Below are positions 36,561 to 49,942 of a DNA stretch of 64,000 nt, piece by piece (within the stretch, counting starts at the first letter, position 1; every line of letters begins with the position of its first letter). Made by a program: the position numbers and the translations under genes. The notes beneath the pieces were generated by a model. That model did not search any database. It was not told where the DNA came from and was given only the letters and a program-made list of their open reading frames with translations. Source of the DNA: Pyrrhoderma lamaoense (lineage: Eukaryota; Basidiomycota; Agaricomycetes; Hymenochaetales; Hymenochaetaceae); NCBI GenBank assembly GCA_002794735.1, contig NBAZ01000020.1, forward strand, positions 124,001 to 188,000, written 5' to 3'.

Positions 36561-36880
36561 TTATTGGACTGGAGAACTTGGATTTACGCGTTGTACACTC
36601 TCATAAAGTTCACGTTTACGTTGAGATTCCCGAAGTTCCGCCTCGCGTTGGCGCATTTTCTCTTGTCGGCGTTCATCATCCCGTAGCACGCCCTTGAACA
36701 TTGTCTAGAGATCCGAAAAGGCGAGGAGCAGGTCAGGGTAAAAATGGCAAAATAAGCACTGATGAAAGTTGGATAGGGACCTACCTCGCGCTCTGCATTC
36801 TGGATATAGTGCACTCCGATAATAGTGCCGGTAGCGAAGACAATAGAAGCAGCGAGAGTGACTCGAGCAGCTCTACTCAT
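36561..36880 (-). CDS. PET117: PET117, cytochrome c oxidase assembly factor
   Basis: Mitochondrial protein that works with Cox15 in heme A insertion for cytochrome oxidase. Two exons, 36880-36785 and 36704-36561. MSRAARVTLAASIVFATG begins the single N-terminal membrane anchor, then IIGVHYIQNAEREV, the conserved TMFKGVLRDDERR, and a charged helix with KMRQREAELRESQRKRELY. About 79 residues, the usual size. An in-frame ATG at 36916 is 12 codons upstream, but the family starts at MSRAA. It diverges from the ankyrin gene with 257 bases between. Confidence 0.92.
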
Positions 36881-37137
36881 GGTCGTCTGAATCAAAGAAG
36901 GGTTCGGGTGCGGCACAGCCCCCCGCCTCTAGCGCCTTGCGACGTCGGTAGAGCGGGGCCGCGCGGTCTGACCCTGACTGAAAGTTACTCATCTCACAGT
37001 CACGAGCATGTGTCGCGCCATCAAGTGTACCTGGACTTGGCTCTGCTTATCTTATTTAATCTAAATCCAAAAGATATAAATGCGCATCAGAAAACCATGT
37101 TTGCAGCAGCAACTGCGACTATTCTCTTTTTTAAAAC

Positions 37138-40100
37138 ATGGATTATAAGATAAACAATGCTCCTGAGGCGAAAGCCTTCATTGAACGCATCGTTACTCTG
37201 CCTAAGCAGCCTGGTGTATCCCTCGACTCTGTTCTTGCTGACTCTGTCGCGAGAGAGGCTGAGCTTCGACGTCTTTTTGCTCAGGATCGCAAGAATTCTC
37301 AACTAGACAATCCTCACGTTGGTCTAGTCGACCTCTTCGACGCGCCTCAAGATGTTCGTTTGACCCATGCACGTATCATCAAAGATGAAGATGATCGATC
37401 GGCTAAGTATGTTTTCCCTGTGCCCGATGATAAACGTCGTAAGGATGGCGAGTATTCTGTAGTGAACAGCAATGAAGAATTTCAGAAGAATTGGTCTATC
37501 TTCACTGAGGGTTCTCTCTTTCAGCTGAAGAACTGGAATAATGTTATTGCAGCCGGGGGCTCCGTTCTAGCTTGTCTCCTTCCTCTGTCAGCTAAGGATG
37601 GCGAATCCAGAAGAACAATGCGCAAATTTTATCATACCACAGCTTATCCGACTTCAGATATCGACCTCTTCTTATGGGGTCTTACTCCAGAACAGGTGCA
37701 CAGTGAAAATGGCTAAAACTATGAATTTCTAGCTAATATCATGTACGTTTTAAAGGCTGAAGAGAAGATCAGTGAGATTTTTGATGCAGTCCGTGACTCT
37801 GTTCCTTGGGATGCGACTTGTGTTCGAACTAAGCATGCTATCTCTATCCATTGTATGTTTTGGACAGCGTGTCAGCATGAACGATACTGACTAGAATCTA
37901 TAGCTCAATATCCGTATCGCTCTGTACAGATAGTTTTGCGTTTGTGAGTCCATACACAGGATTAGTAAAGGTAGAAGTCTAATGTACTCGAAGATACCAT
38001 TCTCCGGCAGAGATCCTTGCTGGATTCGACGTTGATGCACCATGTGTTGCCTACGACGGTTCTCGCATCCTCGCGAACCCGAGGTCCATCGTTGCACTTA
38101 TGCGTCAAGCTAATACCGTCGACATGACCCGTCGCTCGCCATCATATGAAATACGTTTGGCCAAGTATGCTTCTCGTGGCTTTGAAATATACGTACCGGA
38201 TCTCCGTCGTGCCGACATTGACCCCACAGTAAGAGATAGTCCCCTTAATTACATTAAGACCATTATCTTACAAGGATTGTAGATATATGAAAGGTCTCTA
38301 GCTCGTATAACGGGCCTTGCCCGTCTTCTTGTTCTTGAGAAGTTGTCCAAGCCTGCAGCTCGTGTTTCTTACTTAGAGTCTCGACGAGAGCTTCGGAGCC
38401 GTGTAAGGAACAATACGATCTACTCCCGCCGTATGCGCCATAAGAGAAAAGGGGACTTGAAGGCTGAGGAGGAAATAGCTGGCCTAGATATGAACGATTA
38501 TGATGTGGCCCAGTTACATATTCCATACGGACCTGGATGGACAGCCAAGAGGATCGAGAAGCTGGTGTATGCTACAGATTTGGGAATGAATTGTATGTTT
38601 TACTCTTACTTGCAGGTTTTTATTCTAGTGAAATGATGTGTAACTTTCCAGCTACCTTTAATCCTAAGAATAAGGATAGGCGTCTCCATCGTCACGTTGC
38701 TTTCTTTGGGACTCTGAAAGAATGTATAGAGGATTTATGTGAATATTGTCCCGAACCTTTGGACGATACTGAAAGGGCATTGCAAGAAGAGGAAGATAAA
38801 CAATACATCAGAGGTCGTATATCGTGAGTTGATTCTATCAAAATATTATTCAATACCTAAAGCACATTGTGATCAGATTCATTGAAGAGGATCCTGGACG
38901 ACAGAGTATGACAGGGAGCTTTAACCCCATTGATGTCGGAGAGTGGAGTGAGTTGGCATATCTAGGCCCACTGAAAAGCTATTCGCTGCGATCGTGGCTC
39001 AAAAGCACGATGTTGTTCAGCAGTTGATTGCATCGGGTGAAGTCGATGTTAACCGCCGTGACCACGTTGGTCGTACTGCGTTGCAAGTTGCAATATTCTG
39101 CCGTAGCGAAGATATAGCCATAGATCTTGTTGATGCAGATGCGCGCATGTCTGCTCGCCTCGCAGATGGGCGTACCTCCTTGCATCTTGCTGCTCAGATG
39201 AACCTTCCTTTATTGTTACAAAAAATGCTACTACGTAGTAATGCGAACGCTGAGAAAGCTAAAGAAGAAGAAGAGGCAAAAGCGAAAGCGAGTAAGGAGC
39301 AGAAGAAGGATAAGATGGAAATCGATAACGATAATGATGAAAAGGATGAAGATGACGACGAGAGAGCAAGCAGCGAAGATGATTGGTCCTCTGAAGATGG
39401 CCGCGTCAAGAAAAAGGAAAGGGAAGAGGAGAGCGAGAACCAACCCGATACCGATGCCGGTATCCCGGAGGATAATGTTGAAACTCCAGATGTACTAGAC
39501 ATTAATCTTCCCGATTGGGATTTTGCTCTTACTCCTCTGGATTACGCCGTCATTTCTGGCGCGACGGCCTGTGTTAAAGTATGAGCGGTTTTTATCCGTA
39601 TTCTGCACTTCAGTTCTATTATTGATGTTAATCCGTCTAGGCTTTACTCAACGGGGGTGCTGATTCTAAGTTATTCACCAAAGTCAAGGACTATGGTACA
39701 CGTAATCTGAACCCACTGATGGCTGTACTGCTTCTCAAAGACGACAAGAAAGCGGAAGAAATCATCGAACTGCTCTTGCGGGCTGGTTCAACATCATCGC
39801 AGGCCGGAAAGGACCTTTTCTCAGTATTCCATGCATTTGTTTCCTCTGGAAGATTACGTCTTGTAAACAAATTATTACAAGCTGATCCCACTGCAAGCGC
39901 TGTCATCAATATCCCCCGTGTTGAGAATAAGCAGATGTTCTATCCTCTGACAACCGCCATAAAAAAGGGTTACTACGCTTTAGCCACTCTTTTACTAGGA
40001 TATGGTGCAAAGGTTGCGGTAACCCCGGAAGAAACTCAAAAAATACGAAATATGCAGTAAGCATGGTAAACTATTTGTTTTTGGATTCTGTATTGAGAAA

Positions 40101-43100
40101 ACTTTCCTAGGGGAACCCAAGGGGTCTCGTACTATCGAAATCCAATGGATCAACCTCATGAACTTGACTATATGAAGGACGTGATACTTCCTGCCGAGTG
40201 TGCTCTAGCGACGCACAACTACATGCTGAAACTATTAATCCCACTAGGCGCTCAAGTATCAGTCTTCTGTCACAGTTTCTATGATAGTGGACGTTATCAG
40301 GACTTTGCTCGGGCTAGTCTACTGGAGGCTGTCATACAGCAGATTAAGCTCCTGGAAAAAGAGAAGAAAAAACTTGAAGAAGAGGAAAAGAAGGAGTATA
40401 AAGCACCTGACCTACACTCTATTAAATCTTTTTCTGAGCTGCGTACTGCTATACAGAATATAGTCAAAAATCTCAATGAAGAAAGGATGCAACAGTGCTC
40501 AGAAGAATTTTTGCGCAAAAAGGATGCAGAAAGGTCAGAGAAGCTAAGGAAGATCGGGTTAGCGCTAGCATACTACGAGGAAATGTTACCTATACTAAAG
40601 GATGTTAATGCGAAAACGTACCAAGAGCTCGTCGCGGATCACCCCAACGCTCCCGAACCACGAAAAGAGAAGGAAAATCTGGAAGAGGATGTGGAGAGTA
40701 CTTCGGATGTTCAATATGAGACATTCGGCATCTACAATTGGGACAATGGACAGGTTCTCCCCCAGGTTAGGGAGCAGTATGATGCTCTATTCGATGCCTG
40801 CTGGACTGGTAATAATGCTCGTATCAAAGATATATGTATGCCGAAGAAAGAAGACAAGTCAGGGAAACCCCCGATTCAAATTACGGCTATGTCCAAAGCT
40901 TCAGGGAAAAATCGATGGGGATTTGAGGGCGTGTATAATCCGTTTGCCTTGGCTATAATGGCTCGTAAGTGGGATACCGCTAGACTTGTGCTCAATATCG
41001 CGTCTTCGCAATATAAGCCAAAGGACGAAGGCGTAGCGGTGGCTGATTATAGCACCAGCCTACTACTGGGTAAGTTGGTACAAGGTCGACCTAGTCAATC
41101 ATACTTATAGTCGCATTATAGGAGCTGATTCTGACTCTGACTCCGATGACGACTCCGATGCTTACGATGATGAAGATATGCAAGTCGATGAGAATGGCCA
41201 GAAACCATCACTGATGTAGTCGATCGAGTTCCGGGGGTACAATGTGAGATTTCTCCGATGGTAAGAGTTTTCAATTCTCAATCAATACAATAAATTCAAT
41301 GTAATATTGCTATACTCAGAGACTCATCAACGCCAGTGTCTCTCCTCGTGTTTCCCGCGATGGAAAATCAGTTATAGATTCCAATCCCATATTAAAGCAG
41401 GTATGCAGGGACGGTGATCTCGAAGCATTTGTAAACATCTGCGATATGATAGCCCAGTTGCCAGTGGTGGCTTCTGATAAGGAAAAACGGGAACTTGATG
41501 AATCCTACCTTGCTAATATCATTTCGAGCGATTGCCCGGAGATTTTAGACGAGTATATCAGACGTACTGGTTTTGGAATCGATTTAAGACAGGTCGTCGA
41601 AGTCGAAGATATCAGTAAAGACAAAGAAGATCAACCAAAAGAAAAGACAAGCGCTTTATATCTAGGTCTTACTGTGCATGGAAAGAAACGCAAAGATCTA
41701 GCACGTCGTGATGATCATGCATCTCGTAACTCATATCGAGAAGATCTGCCGACCCTATGGCTTGCAATTCAATCTAATGCATCAAAGATAGTTGAATACC
41801 TATATGGGCCCGGACCTCTGGCTGCCTACCGCTATTTTGCAGCTACAAAGAATACAGATCGAGCCGAAGGGCTACGCAGGATTTCAGACTTACAAAGCCA
41901 GCTTCCTAGGTTACTCGGTGTACTACCAAATGACCGACGCGAATCACCGTTAACGGCTGTTATCCTCCTTAATTACGACGAAAAACGTATATCTGTAGCA
42001 AAGAGAATACTTGAATTAAGTCCTGTACCCAATCTCATACGTCTACCGTGAGTCATACAGCCTCTATAAAACTTTATGAATCATGTTGACATGCGATACA
42101 GTCTTGCGTTTACAGGTTGGACCCCTCTACACCTCGCTGCTGCTAGAAATCTTCCAACTACGTTCTTTGACTTTTTACTGTCAAATGGTGCGTCTGCTGA
42201 AGAAGAAGATAGCATGGGGTAATCAATTTCCTCTCAGGTTTTATGTCTTTCTAATGACTTCTCTATCAGGATGAATATTTATCACATAACTTGCCGCCTG
42301 GGTCAAACGGATTTGTTAAAGTATTTTATGAAGAAACTGCCGATCGATGTCACTTCAAATATGCTTTCCCAACCAATACGCAAATTCGGTGATACTGTAA
42401 GTATGGAATCATGATCGAATAATACAATTACTAACAGAGTTCTTTTCTACTAGCCATTCATGCTTGCTATCAGGTCAGGAAAGGTTGCAATTGTAGAAGA
42501 GCTCTTAAACTCTGGACTTGATTCCGTCAAGCAAAGTCTCGAAATGAGAAACTCAAAGGGTCTTCTGCCCATACATGTAGCGGTGCATAGTGGTTACGCC
42601 CGTATCGCTGAGCTAATAATCAAGGCTTCGCCTGAATCTGAAGCTTTGTATAGTGAAAACAGTGTCGGGGAGACTCCCCTTGAATCAGCGTGCACAAAAT
42701 GGTTCGCCTCCGTAACGCGAAATGGGACTATATATTCTTGTAACGTGGCCGACTATATCTTAAACTTGCAGGGGGCTCGATTCGAACCTGGTCCTCTCGA
42801 TGCGATAAACCTACAAAAACAACTTGACCTTATGAAAGAAACAAGCGAGGAACTCAAACAATCAGGGAAGCTCTCAGCAAACACTAAACTTAGAGAAGTG
42901 CTGGATGATTTTGTCATTTATTTGTCTCAGAAAAAAGATGGAATGCAGGAGGTACCTCAAATTGCTAAGTCCCTCGATGAATTCGATCGTGCCAACTACG
43001 ACAAACTATTGGAAGTCCTTGTAAATGCGATACGCCCGGAGAAGAGAAGTCTCATTCATCTCACCGATGTACAACGTTCTGTAACTCTATCCCTCAACAA

Positions 43101-43281
43101 AGCCATTTCTTCACTTGATAACCAGGACGAAAGTGATTACGGCAGAAATCGTAAGTTCTCTAAAATCTCGGAACTACCGGATGAGATCGACGCAGAGAGG
43201 CAAAAGAAAAGGGATCAATGGAAGGGTATATTGGGTAGATGCCATTCCCTAACTCAGAACTTAAGCGAATACCACATGTAA
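37138..43281 (+). CDS. Large ankyrin-repeat protein with nucleotidyltransferase-like N terminus
   Basis: About 1,650 residues. Exons: 37138-37695, 37756-37852, 37904-37943, 37994-38228, 38283-38592, 38652-38823, 38877-39578, 39641-40056, 40111-41069, 41122-41260, 41320-42047, 42102-42218, 42270-42396 and 42454-43281. Residues 138-176 hold AAGGSVLACLLP and YPTSDIDLFLWG, the GGS...DxD pattern of the Pol-beta nucleotidyltransferase fold, followed by ILAGFDVDAPCVAYDG and YEIRLAKYASRGFEIYVP. Ankyrin repeats follow (GRTALQVAIF, GRTSLHLAAQ, GWTPLHLAAARN, KGLLPIHVAVHSGY, VGETPLESAC) with a Lys/Glu then Asp/Glu insert near 39240-39470. Two one-base deletions are needed, near 38967-38969 and 41202-41204. 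Enzymatic activity is not shown; function unknown. Confidence 0.8.
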
Positions 43282-43711
43282 ATGATTGAATCCTTTATCG
43301 TTGTTCAGTATTACATGGAACCGTAATGACTGCTATATGAAATTATATGTAATACTATATACATACCAGATAACAGATAGATAACAAGTGGTCACACTGG
43401 TTACTTCAAATGAGTATAAGCTACTTAGGATATACTATGTTTTGTCACTTCGTCTACTTAAAATATCTACAACTTCAGGCCTCTGTGACAAAAATACGAT
43501 AATAATTATCCATGCTCATGTATATGTCATTCTTTTTATATCGCAAACATCAATAATGAATTCCAATTTCAATCCTTATTATGACCCAATTTAAACACAA
43601 GTTCTTATAATACAAATAATAGTTAATTCAATGTCCTTGGCTTAGGACTTGTTCCCAACAGTGTCTCCCCCTCAAAAACCTTCCAAAAAGAATAAATTAG
43701 GATGAAGGCAA
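43282..43711. other. Intergenic, convergent 3' ends of the ankyrin gene and laccase
   Basis: 430 AT-rich bases; no supported gene. Confidence 0.45.
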
Positions 43712-46326
43712 TTACAAGCCGGTATCGGGGTTAAGCTGGTTGTATGTCGGGCAAAGGTTAGACCAATCAGCTATAAATGAAGATATTAAGCATTATAACG
43801 AAGGACCTGTAGTTTGACGGAACTTACAATTAGGGGGATCGATTGATGGTGTATCAGCGATATCTTCCGCAAGGACAACGGCAAGTCCTCCCTCCAGATG
43901 CTATACATAGATTAGAAAAAGAAATAACATCGAGAAGAGAGAAATAAGTACCCAATCAATGTGACAGTGCTTTTAGAGCGTTTGAGTGATGAGCGTCCAC
44001 TTTACTTTCTTACGATTATGAGTGGAACTTACCAAGATCCAGGGTCCAGGATTGTCTGTAGTGAAACGGAAGGTACTTTGATAGGACAATTAGAGTATGG
44101 GACGTGTTTGTTCACTGATCTAGCTTACACATTGTCCGATCCAGCACCAATACTGACGGTATCACGTCTTACTGGGTTTACGAAGTTATAGCTCGAGCTT
44201 CCTGAGACACGGATAACATCGAATGTATGTCCGTGAAGATGGAATGGATGCTTTATAACCCTCGATAAGCCATCGGATAAGGAATATACTAGTAAAACTC
44301 ACGTTGCCTCCTCCGGGGATATTAATCTCAATAACCTTGTTTGCTGGGAGGCCATAAACGGAACCAGTTGGGAGAAGAGACTGAGGATCTTGGACACCAC
44401 TGAGGATCTGTAGAAGAACGGGGACGTTTGGCGGGTTGAATGGAACACCATTGACCTGGAACTGTCCATTCGCACGGGAGATTTGAAGCTGAAGACTAAC
44501 ATCGGCCTCACCAAGCACAGGTGTACCCGGCTATTGTAATAGTTAGTCTCCGCATGTATACATAGCTATTATAAGATTCATACCGCTCCCGGATTAATCA
44601 GAGGCTAAATTGGAAAGAAATTAGACGAGAAATAGAGAAGAATTCATCTCAGTACACACATGAAGGTTAGCCTCATTCATGACAACAGGGTTAGATGTTG
44701 CAGACGAGGTCGGAGTTGCATCAGGCGCTCCATCATAGCGCAAGATGGCGGAGTTACGACCACCAGTTGTTGTAGTATTGCCAGCAGAGGGGATAGCCCG
44801 AATCCCTAATTCAACACAGTATCGATAACTCGCTTATTTGATATTTCAAGAGGATACATACAGTAGTTATCAACAGCCTGATCCATTGTTACCTTTCAAA
44901 AGTATTAAGATCGTCTATAATAACTTCCCTTGTAGCTGAACTTACGATGATAGAGTAACGCTGAGCTGGAACCACCGATTCATTACAAGCACAGTGTACA
45001 TAGATCTGGTTACTCACCAGCGTGTATAGTTAGAGTATCGACCGTAAGGGACTCAGTTTCGACACCGTCTGCCTCAATAATTGTCATGTTATGACCATCG
45101 ATAGAAAACGTGTAATGCAGGGAAACAGCTAGTGTTAATAAGCCTGAATCGATGACGTTTCCCAGGCTGGCCTCGAATAACAGCAAGGGATCCACCGGAA
45201 CTAGATATACCAACTCCATTGATCAATGTAGAGTCAGGGGTACTGGAGTTCTCAGGTGTTAATCGGAAGACATGAAGAACCTTTGATAGACTCACGGGGT
45301 GGCATTAGTCGGGTTGGGGAACAATACCGGCGCAACATTGTGATACCAATCTGCCAATTGTATTATGGTTTCCTCTAGAGATATAGTACCGGCGAGTTAA
45401 GTATTATGTATATTATGATATTGGATGTCGGTGGTAGGCCTACCATTATCAACGTCGTATAAACCCGCCAATGGATCATTCGGATCTGAATTCATAATTA
45501 GCATATACATTACGTAACAAATCAAAGGATGGCTTCACCATAAAGGACTAATGGTCCTCTATATACGTCCGATTAGCAATTAACAAAGTTCTATACACAT
45601 AAGGCTGCGATAACAGTTACGTACCTAAGGCCATCACAATATTGAGTTGACAAGTGAGAATGATACCTTTAACACATTTCAGTACACTTCAGTTTACTGA
45701 AGAAACAATTTAGTTTACGCCTTACCAATAGGTACCAGATTGGTCAGGGACAGAGAAGTTATAACTAAATATATATTATTAGTGAGTATGTAGATCAAGA
45801 ATAACAACAAAACATACAGGAAAGTATTCCCAGGCACAATTGGGCATTGAGTAACAAACGCCGGCCATCCATCTCGTTTGTATGAGCTTGGAATAGACCG
45901 TGCCAGTGCTGTGACAACATATTAGAACTAGTTTAAGCCAAGCTACCTACAAGAAAGTTAGATACTTACGATAGACGTCGCCCTTCTCATAGTGGAATCA
46001 TTGAGGTTATCCTGAACATTAATCTATAATTGTCGTTGAGACCCATCATACATGAATCTACTAAGCAAGCTATGTTACCAAAAACTGGTCGCCAATATTT
46101 CCGGAGATCAAAGGTCCAGGATACCGCCATTTGCAGTTACGGTACTTTAATCTGATTAGACGCTTGAATGCTTTCCTTGATATCAAACTTACGAACGAAG
46201 CAGACCGTCTGGTGATAGTTCAGCATTCACGATATCAAGGTCGACATTGACGACAGCTCCTTTTACAGACCTGGCACAATGTATAGCAGTAAGGATGAGT
46301 GTTGTTAGAGAGGATTGAACAAGCAT
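43712..46326 (-). CDS. lcc: Secreted laccase (multicopper oxidase)
   Basis: Oxidises phenols with reduction of oxygen to water; in mushrooms used in lignin, pigment or detoxification chemistry. It begins with a signal peptide ([20 protein letters not shown]), then [19 protein letters not shown]. The four copper signatures are [46 protein letters not shown] and [15 protein letters not shown]. More than ten introns; C-terminal exons 44250-44129, 44075-44033, 43969-43952 (18 bases, exactly HCHIDW), 43900-43828 and 43770-43712. The residue ten after the signature Cys is Leu, the axial position of type-1 copper, which predicts a medium redox potential. Three missing bases are needed (near 46121-46126, 45863-45866 and 45105-45108). 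Since the same errors hit housekeeping genes, I do not call a pseudogene. Confidence 0.88.
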
Positions 46327-49300
46327 ATTCAACAGGCCTAAACCCAAGATGGTCTACAGAGAAACGGTAGATCCGATGGGGTAAAATGCCTCAAACATGA
46401 AGCTTTTTATGCATTTCCACGAGCATTGAAAAAGTAGGGTTTCATTTGGATGGTTTGTTTGTTCGTATTTCATCAGTGAAGAGTTACGGAATAAGGCGAT
46501 ATGGCCAAGCCCAGGTGTGAAAAATCTGAAATTCCGAATCAATGTTTCAGGATCAGTATGACCGCCCCATGGGAAGCAATTCACCACAAAGATTAGGTTA
46601 GTCCGGTATTCGTGGGTTTTTTCTTTTGTTGACAGAAAGCAAAGTGTTCCGCATATGAGCAACTTTTTTCAGTTAAGTCGGTGCCGGCTTCACCTTCACA
46701 AAACAGGATTGGACAGCATGCAACATGTGCACACCAGCAGTATAAACTTCTTTTATATAGAAAGCTCCAGTAAGATAAGAGTGTTAGATACGATGAAGGG
46801 GTCAGACTTTCTCTATAGCCTTTTTAGTCAAGAAAACACCCAGTTTTGATTCCCGTGTCGCAAAACGAGGTCTGCAGGTAGTAATTAACGAGCGCCCAAA
46901 CCGCCTGCTTACAAGCATCGCGTAAAGGGCCGACTCGACCCGGGGTACACTGCCCCAGTATTGATGGTTTTTGTCACCCGATGAAAAGTCGAAAAGCATC
47001 GTTGTTGATGTTCTAGCTTACGCTGTAGTCCGGCAAGTCATCGTCGTAGTATGCTCGCGTGTGAACAAGAAAGGAACAGTGAACAGTGACTTCCTAATTA
47101 GTACACCTCCGAACTTTGATATTTTTCACACGCTACTTTATTCCGCTTGGTCCTGTTCCTTACTTACAATCCTCTCGAGTATTGTTTATAAATGGGGAGC
47201 AATGTGTCATGGCGCTCCAACCCGGAAAATATATCTCCAAATGAAGATATTTACGAGCTGAAAAATATTGGACAGGGACTCAAAGCCGAACCTTCGATTT
47301 GTTTTCTCGTCATATTAAACATACAAGTTTCAGTGTTTTTTGTCACTTACGGAAGCGAAGGAGAGCTCTTTGGTCATGCCATTCAGATACCAAGGAGAGC
47401 CATTGTCTTTATTTTATCGCGTTTACGCAATAACTTTGACGGATACATAAGATCCCTGTTATTGACGCACATGTATCCAAAGCGCTCACAAAAGCAAATT
47501 TATGAAAACAGAAGTCTCATGACAGCATGTTTTGTTGGACGTATATGATTGAAACACAAAATATCAGTCATCTATGCTCCGAGACGCGGCATTTCTCACA
47601 GCACTTTGTCTAAGGCACTTGTATAAAGTATGCAAATCATAGGATCAAGCACTTGAATTTGAGCTTATCCCACATGCATAAACTCTGATGTTCTGATAAA
47701 TTTCTAATTTTATTTATATCATGATAAATATCATCATATGTATGATGAATACGTTAATATTACTCCTATTCCAAGGGCCTACGTCTTGTTTTCTCACAAG
47801 ACAAATATACATGAACGGTAGTGTGGCGGAGACTATCCGACAGAACGCAAGAATGTCATCTGTTATAGTACAAGTGAAGAGTTCAGGAAAGCGAAGAGCT
47901 CAGGAAAGTAAATTATCTGTCAATCTTTCGAAACATGTATGTTATGACAAAATCTGCATTACTGAGGAATGGAGTACAAAAGTATTTATGGTACTACGTT
48001 CCAGCAGAGTCGTAGCGTTCACCGAAAAGCCTTCAAAATTGCCTCATCTAAAGCTAGAGTTATCTAATATTCGACTGCAATGGATCAAAGCTAGTTCCTG
48101 AAAATCGTAGTCACGGCCCCGACCGGAACCGGGTCAAGATCAATTGTTTATGAAAACTCTCCCACAACATTTATTTGCCTCATCTTCAGGAACCATAGTC
48201 ATGCAAAACAGACTCTTTAATTCCCACAGATGCTCGTATTGTTTTTCAGCTGTTTACTTATGCTTGCTTAGGCTCTCTTGGCGAAACTTATGTTACAACT
48301 GCATTGGTGGATATCCCTTTCCAGTGTACATGTTCATACAACTCCCAACTTAGCAGTCATCAACATCTCCTACATGAATGCCCAGCATAACTCCCCCAAC
48401 TCCCTTTCTTCCCATGGCTTATACAGTACATATATCTGTATCAAGGGGCTCTGAGTTTACATCCCATACCTGACTGGCTTCTGCGTGTTTAGATTGATTC
48501 TGAAGTAATCTGATAACTCAACTTCTTCGATAGTCAGCTAGAGTGGTCTAGACTTGGCAATAAAGGGTTAAAGAGTACCAATAGTATGTATCCTTCCCTT
48601 GACTCTGCGAATAACCAGTATATCGTAACTTGCTGTACCCCTGCTCCATTACCCCATTAATTCGGGATACCCGCCAAATCAACTGTTCTACCAGTTTTTC
48701 CTATACGAACCCCGCTAGACCGGAGTTCTCGTGTACTTTTCACTAGGTGTGAAGTGAAGAAGGATCTCTTTGAATCGATTATTGGTTCCCTACTCGTTCT
48801 TACTCAACTTTAAGCTCTCAATCATCGAGTTAATGATGAACGTGAGGGTTTTCATCTTTAGGCCTTTCATTTTTCCGTTTTTTTAAATTTTTAACAGATT
48901 ATACTCATGGCATACAGTCGCAATGTTGGCTGTTATTCTCTCCAGCAACTCAGAGGTGAGCCCCAATACTTCCTCTTTAGCACTTATGAAATGCATCGTG
49001 TGAAACTTGTACTTCGTCCGTTTCCGAGTCCTTTACGACATGTTCGTCCGCTGCCGCTTCCGAATTTGACTACCCTTTTCCCTGAGACAAGAATGTGAAA
49101 ATCGACCTTCTATTCAGAGATATAGTACAGCCCGTTACTGGACTAACTCTGGTGATGCCGAGATAAATTTAGTACTCACACTCATATAATTAAATTTATA
49201 CCTTTTTATTAATACCGCAAGGGAGGGATAGGGAAGAATCCGGACCAGCTCGGCCGAAGTCTTTTCTTACTCCTAGCTCTGACGAGCTGAGGACATTGGG

Positions 49301-49942
49301 TTAGTTTTTCTACATATGCTGAAAAAGAGTCTTTACAGATGAGTCAAAAGTACTTTCTTATCGTATGTAATAAGTAGCAGTCAAAGAGATGGGATGATTC
49401 CATTAAATATAGAAAACCATATCAGATATCGTACATAGGGACTTTAGTTTATCGTGTGGCATGTACCTGCACATGCACATATCTTCGAGAAAGTAAATTT
49501 GAGATAAGAGATATGATGGGTATAAACATACAGGGTGTTAGACCATGTGGGATGCCATAGAGAAGTGATGAAAAATACCAAACAATCCAGTAAAGTGCAG
49601 TCTCAGATAAATGGGGGAGTAGAATGAAGAAGAACGAAAAGGTGAACATGACGAAAGTACAGAAAGTGCTGAACAGAATTAAAAGTCACGGAGAATCCGG
49701 AATTAAGTGGATTAAGCCACAGAGGCAAAAGAAAAGGCGAAGCATCCCGTATTATGTCATAAAAGTATCTAAGCGCGACCAATCAGAAGTTAGCTAAAAA
49801 TAACTAGAAACGAACCACACAACCTGGACCTGCCATCAGCTATCATCCTATCCTTCCCTTCATTATTGCAACGCTTGGTTTCTATTCTCTATCAAGGAAA
49901 ACGAGCTAATATTAGATCAGAGCTGCTGAAACTATTACTCAC
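46327..49942. other. 3.6 kb without a supported gene, upstream of laccase
   Basis: The right flank of the laccase start must contain its promoter. Several open frames of 60-126 codons (47192-47548, 47721-48101, 48907-49098) have no recognisable motif, composition bias or splice partners, so none is called. A short direct repeat lies at 47875-47909. No transposon ends were found by eye. This is the emptiest part of the window. Confidence 0.4.

Noticed and set aside
39194..39502. Minus-strand frame of 102 codons rich in Ser/Leu
   Set aside because: It is the antisense of the acidic GAG/GAT-rich insert of the ankyrin gene; composition follows from that.
43712..46326. Laccase as a pseudogene
   Set aside because: Signal peptide and all four copper signatures are intact and the breaks are of the same single-base type as in housekeeping genes.
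47192..48101. Two plus-strand frames of 118 and 126 codons upstream of laccase
   Set aside because: No domain, no biased composition, no plausible splice partners; expected by chance in AT-rich sequence.
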